Source: Candidatus Zixiibacteriota bacterium | GTDB lineage: Bacteria > Zixibacteria > MSB-5A5 > GN15 > PGXB01 | Assembly (NCBI GenBank): GCA_020345705.1 | Contig: CP070766.1 | Span: 1,374,648-1,384,004 of the forward strand | Direction: 5' to 3' | DNA length: 9,357 nt | Shown: positions 6,555 to 9,357 of the stretch, piece by piece | Position numbering within the stretch: the stretch's first letter is position 1 | Layout of the letters: every line of letters begins with the position of its first letter | Notes under the pieces: generated by a model | What the model was told of the DNA's origin: nothing | Database searches by the model: none | The model's input: the letters and a program-made list of their open reading frames with translations, nothing else | Position numbers and translations under genes: made by a program

Positions 6555-8420
6555 ATGAACAGACAATCTGCTCCGAATCAAAACGGCGGTGGCGGGCTGC
6601 AATCAAGATGGCTCGCCCCGGTTATTCTGGGGCTGGCGATAGGTTTGTTCATCGCCCTGGCGGTACGGTTTAATTTTACTCAGGACGACGCGTTTATCAC
6701 GTTCCGATATGCGGCCAACTTTGTCGATGGAAATGGCCTTGTCTATAATATTGGCGAGCGCGTTGAGGGCTACACTAATTTTCTCTGGACGATTTTCATG
6801 ATTCTCGGCCGCCTGGCCGGAATGGAACTGGTCATTTTCTCCAGAATAATGGGGGTGGCTTGCGGATTGGCGACAATCTGGGTGCTACATCTTCTGGCCG
6901 GTCGGTTGTTCGGCCCTGACTCGGCCTGGCGCGGCGTCTGTTGTGTCTTCCTGGGGGCGACTTATTCTTATGCGTACTGGTCAGTGGCCGGGCTCGAGAC
7001 GGCGGCCTTTACCCTGGCAGTTACCTCTACGCTGTATTTCTATCTTCATCGGTCGTATCTGGTCGGACCTTTTATGGTGATGGCAACGCTTTTAAGACCG
7101 GAAGGCGGACTGCTGTTCCTATTTCTTGTTTTATATGATGTAATTGCCTGTCGCAACTTCGGCAGATTCACCGCAGTCTGTGTCGGTATATATCTGTTCT
7201 CTGTTCTTCCGTATGCCGCATTCAAACTGAGCTATTACGCCAATCTTCTGCCCAATCCGTTTTATGCCAAGACCGATTTTACGGCGGCCAGACTGATTGA
7301 GGGACTGGAATATACCTGGCTTTATTTATGGCACTATCTTGGCGCCGGCATCTTTGTTGTCCCCGCCTTGCTGGCCTCAAGAAAAACCGGCCGGGCGCTA
7401 ATAATGCCGCTGACGTTCATTTTCCTTTATATGATCTATATCAGCCTGGTCGGGGGAGACGTCCTGAAGGTTCATCGGTTTTTCGTGCCGATAATGCCGC
7501 TTATTGCGCTGGTTGTAGTTTTCGGGATTCAAAGGATTCTTAAAAGACCTATTTTAATTCTGGCGGCGCTGGTTATTGTGCTGGCTTGGCAGACCATTGT
7601 GCCTTTGACTCACGTGAAGACCTATCATCATGCGGAAAAACGACTTATCAAAAAAATGGAAGTTATGGGCAGCGACCTTCTGGCAGTCGATGACCGGGAT
7701 TTCACTCTGGCGGTATCCACGATCGGGGTCCTCGGCTACCGACTTCTCGGGCATACGGTGATTGATATGCTGGGACTGACCGATTCGACCGTCGCCAGGC
7801 ATCCGGAGCCCGAAATCGAGGGAATGGAAACCACCTGGCGGGAGCGGCGTTTCAACGCCGGCTATCTGCTGTCAAGACAGCCGGATTACATTCTATTTTC
7901 AACCGGTCGCAAGCCTTCGGCGCCAGCCGAGAGGGCGTTGTTTCTTTACAGCCGGTTTTTGCAGAATTATCGGACAATCGCCTTCGATGTGGAAGGCACC
8001 CGGCATGACATCTTCAAAAGATATTACTCAATTGAAGAAACGATAATAAGGGATATAAATCCGCGCTTTGTGGACCAGTACGTAAAGTCCTTCGGCCTGC
8101 GCATCGCCGGAAAATACAGGCAGGCGCTGGCGGCGCTGGAACAGGCGTGGAGGTTTCTTCCCGACACGGTTTTCTCATACATCCCCTATCTCATGAGCGA
8201 GAATCTGCGACATCTGGGTGATTATAAAGCCTCTTATGCCGTGCTGAGAGACTGCCTCGAACGAGATACCCTCGTTTATGAGGTCTATCTGGATCTTATG
8301 GTCTATGAGTCCAGGATGAACAAGGATTACGAAGAAGCTAAAATATACAGGCAGAAGCTGGCCGATCTCATGCCATGGTATGAGCCTAGGTTCCGAATTA
8401 TCTCACCCGAGGGGCAGTGA
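6555..8420 (+). CDS. GT-C membrane glycosyltransferase with TPR-like tail, copy 2
   Basis: A 621-residue paralogue of the preceding gene, alignable end to end and starting five bases after its stop, so the two are almost surely co-transcribed. It keeps every motif: FNFTQDDAFITFRYAANF (39-56, Asp-Asp at 44-45), NIGERVEGYTNFLW (65-78), SVAGLETAAF (143-152), LLRPEGGLL (179-187), LLPNPFYAKT (231-240), LVGGDVLKVHRFF (298-310) and VIDMLGLTDSTVARHPEP (402-419). The N-terminus is a short polar stretch with GGGG (11-14) before the first helix (about 19-38). The C-terminal 120 residues again look like two or three TPR-type helix pairs (for example KYRQALAALEQAWRFLPD, 520-537), but this tail and the membrane helices are where the copies diverge most. 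The ribosome site is weak, so coupling with copy 1 is likely. The pair may act on two related substrates or as a heterodimer; both ideas are inference. Confidence 0.8.
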   Translation: MNRQSAPNQNGGGGLQSRWLAPVILGLAIGLFIALAVRFNFTQDDAFITFRYAANFVDGNGLVYNIGERVEGYTNFLWTIFMILGRLAGMELVIFSRIMGVACGLATIWVLHLLAGRLFGPDSAWRGVCCVFLGATYSYAYWSVAGLETAAFTLAVTSTLYFYLHRSYLVGPFMVMATLLRPEGGLLFLFLVLYDVIACRNFGRFTAVCVGIYLFSVLPYAAFKLSYYANLLPNPFYAKTDFTAARLIEGLEYTWLYLWHYLGAGIFVVPALLASRKTGRALIMPLTFIFLYMIYISLVGGDVLKVHRFFVPIMPLIALVVVFGIQRILKRPILILAALVIVLAWQTIVPLTHVKTYHHAEKRLIKKMEVMGSDLLAVDDRDFTLAVSTIGVLGYRLLGHTVIDMLGLTDSTVARHPEPEIEGMETTWRERRFNAGYLLSRQPDYILFSTGRKPSAPAERALFLYSRFLQNYRTIAFDVEGTRHDIFKRYYSIEETIIRDINPRFVDQYVKSFGLRIAGKYRQALAALEQAWRFLPDTVFSYIPYLMSENLRHLGDYKASYAVLRDCLERDTLVYEVYLDLMVYESRMNKDYEEAKIYRQKLADLMPWYEPRFRIISPEGQ

Positions 8421-8547
8421 TTCGGCTCAGATCACAGCACTTGATGCGAGGCCGCGAGTCAGCGTTATCGGCAGAATCAGATGATCTTTCCGGCATCCGG
8501 GATTACACAGCCGGGAGCTTTTGTTCGTATTTGATAATTGAAAGAAG
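8421..8547. other. Intergenic stretch without a recognised gene
   Basis: The stretch between the second GT-C gene and the tRNA promoter has no open frame of note. Short CCGG-containing segments around 8490-8520 could pair over four or five bases ahead of a CTTTTG, too weak to call a terminator. Confidence 0.5.
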
Positions 8548-8577
8548 TTGACAACGAATTGATCCGATATATATTAT
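8548..8577 (+). promoter_or_regulatory. Sigma70-like promoter of the tRNA pair
   Basis: A perfect TTGACA (8548-8553) is followed by an A/T-rich tract in which TATATT (8570-8575, 16-base spacer) or TATTAT (8572-8577, 18-base spacer) matches the -10 consensus at five of six. This places the transcript start a few bases before the tRNA-Gly 5' end at 8588, the usual geometry for a tRNA promoter. Confidence 0.75.
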
Positions 8578-8587
8578 AAACTGGTAA

Positions 8588-8664
<77 letters not shown>

Positions 8665-8669
8665 AGATT

Positions 8670-8741
8670 GGCGGCTTAGCCAAGGGGTAAGGCGGAGGTC
8701 TGCAAAACCTCTATTCTCCGGTTCGAATCCGGAAGCCGCCT
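8670..8741 (+). tRNA. tRNA-Cys (anticodon GCA)
   Basis: A 72-base cloverleaf. Acceptor GGCGGCT (8670-8676) pairs with AGCCGCC (8734-8740); the D-stem is GCC/GGC; the anticodon stem GAGGT/ACCTC encloses CTGCAAA with GCA at 8702-8704; the T-stem TCCGG/CCGGA encloses TTCGAAT. Discriminator T (8741) is the expected identity base for Cys. CCA is not encoded. It is the second gene of a Gly-Cys tRNA pair, a common bacterial arrangement. Confidence 0.97.
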
Positions 8742-8747
8742 TTTTTT
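8717..8747 (+). terminator. Possible terminator at the end of the tRNA transcript
   Basis: Seven T residues (8741-8747) follow the tRNA-Cys acceptor directly. No separate hairpin is present; the tRNA T-arm (8717-8733) would be the nearest stem, seven bases away. Termination here is plausible because a fresh promoter starts at 8758, but the structure is not classical. Confidence 0.3.
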
Positions 8748-8757
8748 ATTCTCCCTC

Positions 8758-8788
8758 TTGACATTTTCCGCGATGCCGATTATTTAAT
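8758..8788 (+). promoter_or_regulatory. Promoter candidate for the exported protein
   Basis: A perfect TTGACA (8758-8763) is followed by an A/T-rich -10 region: TTTAAT (8783-8788, 19-base spacer, five of six) or TATTTA (8781-8786, 17-base spacer, weaker). It lies between the tRNA-Cys T-run and the start at 8826, giving a leader of roughly 30 bases. Confidence 0.5.
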
Positions 8789-8825
8789 GTTTTTATATAT
8801 AGGGGGGTATTATAAGACGGACTTA

Positions 8826-9357
8826 ATGAAGGCTGTGATTCTTTGTAGCCTTTCACTCCTTTTGACTTTTGCATCACCGATCAGGGCTTCGAACAATAAT
8901 AGCAGGCCGGTCTGCCCGACTGTCTATGCCGGAAGCGACGGCGCCTTTGAGCTGTTCTGGTTCTGTCCGAACTTTCACCGGCAGCACCTGGGCAATATCG
9001 ATGAATCCGCCGATACAGAGGGATGCGTCGGAATGGGTGCCGAGAAATACGGTGTGCTGACAAGGTTTGGCGTCAATCCACCGGTTGTGGTCGATTCAGT
9101 CAAGATTTTTATTTCCGACAGTGATCCGTTTCCGAATCTTCCCGGCGACCAATATTCCCCCATCATGCTATCTCTCAAAAGGCGAAAACCGGGCAACAGC
9201 TTTTCGGATATCTGGGTACGGGGGGTTGCGCTTGACTCCAGCACTTCGTCGGGCGGCAGTATCGTAAGTGCGCCGGCGAGAATGAGTCTCAGCAGAGATT
9301 TTGAGCTATGGGCCGGCTGTGAATGGCTGAAAAGTCATCCGACGGCGCCTCAGGTGG
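8826..9357 (+). CDS. Exported protein of unknown function (3' end beyond window)
   Basis: An open frame of 177 codons starts at ATG 8826 and stays open to the right edge, so the C-terminus is missing. Residues 1-21 are a textbook Sec signal peptide: lysine at position 2, hydrophobic core VILCSLSLLLTF (4-15), and SPIRA as the likely cleavage site before SNNN. Cys7 is inside the core and not in a lipobox, so a lipoprotein is unlikely. The mature part is rich in beta-prone and aromatic residues and has cysteines at 30, 47, 67 and 165. Recognisable stretches are FELFWFCPNF (41-50), VKIFISDSDPFPNLPGD (92-108) and DFELWAGCEWL near the edge. This suggests an extracellular beta-sandwich protein, possibly the start of a larger surface protein; no family is recognised. 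The ribosome site is weak (ACGGA at 8817-8821). The promoter-like sequence at 8758 fits this start. Confidence 0.75.
   Translation, partial: MKAVILCSLSLLLTFASPIRASNNNSRPVCPTVYAGSDGAFELFWFCPNFHRQHLGNIDESADTEGCVGMGAEKYGVLTRFGVNPPVVVDSVKIFISDSDPFPNLPGDQYSPIMLSLKRRKPGNSFSDIWVRGVALDSSTSSGGSIVSAPARMSLSRDFELWAGCEWLKSHPTAPQV

Noticed and set aside
8869..9267. Short frames on both strands at the right end
   Set aside because: They overlap the exported-protein frame that starts at 8826, which has a signal peptide and runs unbroken to the edge.

Overview
The window suits a Gram-negative-like environmental bacterium of roughly 50 % GC. All complete genes are on the + strand. The GlmU-like protein with an NTP_transf_4-type N-terminus, the GalT-like plus GlgA pair, and the exported-protein style at the right end point loosely to the FCB superphylum or a related candidate phylum such as Zixibacteria. 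That placement is inference from gene style; no rRNA or other marker gene is present.

Left part (1-4527). A possible tail of an upstream gene is followed by a QueT-family queuosine-precursor transporter S-component (76-573). Next come a two-domain GlmU-like sugar nucleotidyltransferase with a left-handed beta-helix (605-1888), a GalT-like nucleotidylyltransferase of the HIT superfamily (2009-3046), and a glycogen synthase GlgA (3052-4527). The last three are all sugar-nucleotide enzymes, and galT-like and glgA lie only 5 bases apart. The left part therefore looks like a sugar-nucleotide/glycogen module behind a queuosine-salvage gene. The 120-base gap before the GalT-like gene holds an 18-codon reading frame, in frame with that gene and ending three bases before its start, and a weak promoter-like pair.

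Middle (4528-8420). After a 138-base gap holding an imperfect hairpin and promoter-like sequence come two tandem paralogues, 5 bases apart (4666-6549 and 6555-8420). Both are large polytopic membrane proteins of GT-C type, with an Asp-Asp in the first extracytoplasmic loop, RPEG and GGDVLKVHRF motifs, and a soluble tail that ends in TPR-like helices. They probably transfer lipid-linked sugars outside the cytoplasmic membrane; donor and acceptor are unknown. They are the least described part of the window and the best candidates for new biology.

Right part (8421-9357). A 127-base stretch without a recognised gene leads to a strong sigma70-like promoter, tRNA-Gly(GCC), tRNA-Cys(GCA) and a T-run. 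A second TTGACA-type promoter then precedes an exported protein with a clear signal peptide, which starts at 8826 and runs off the window.
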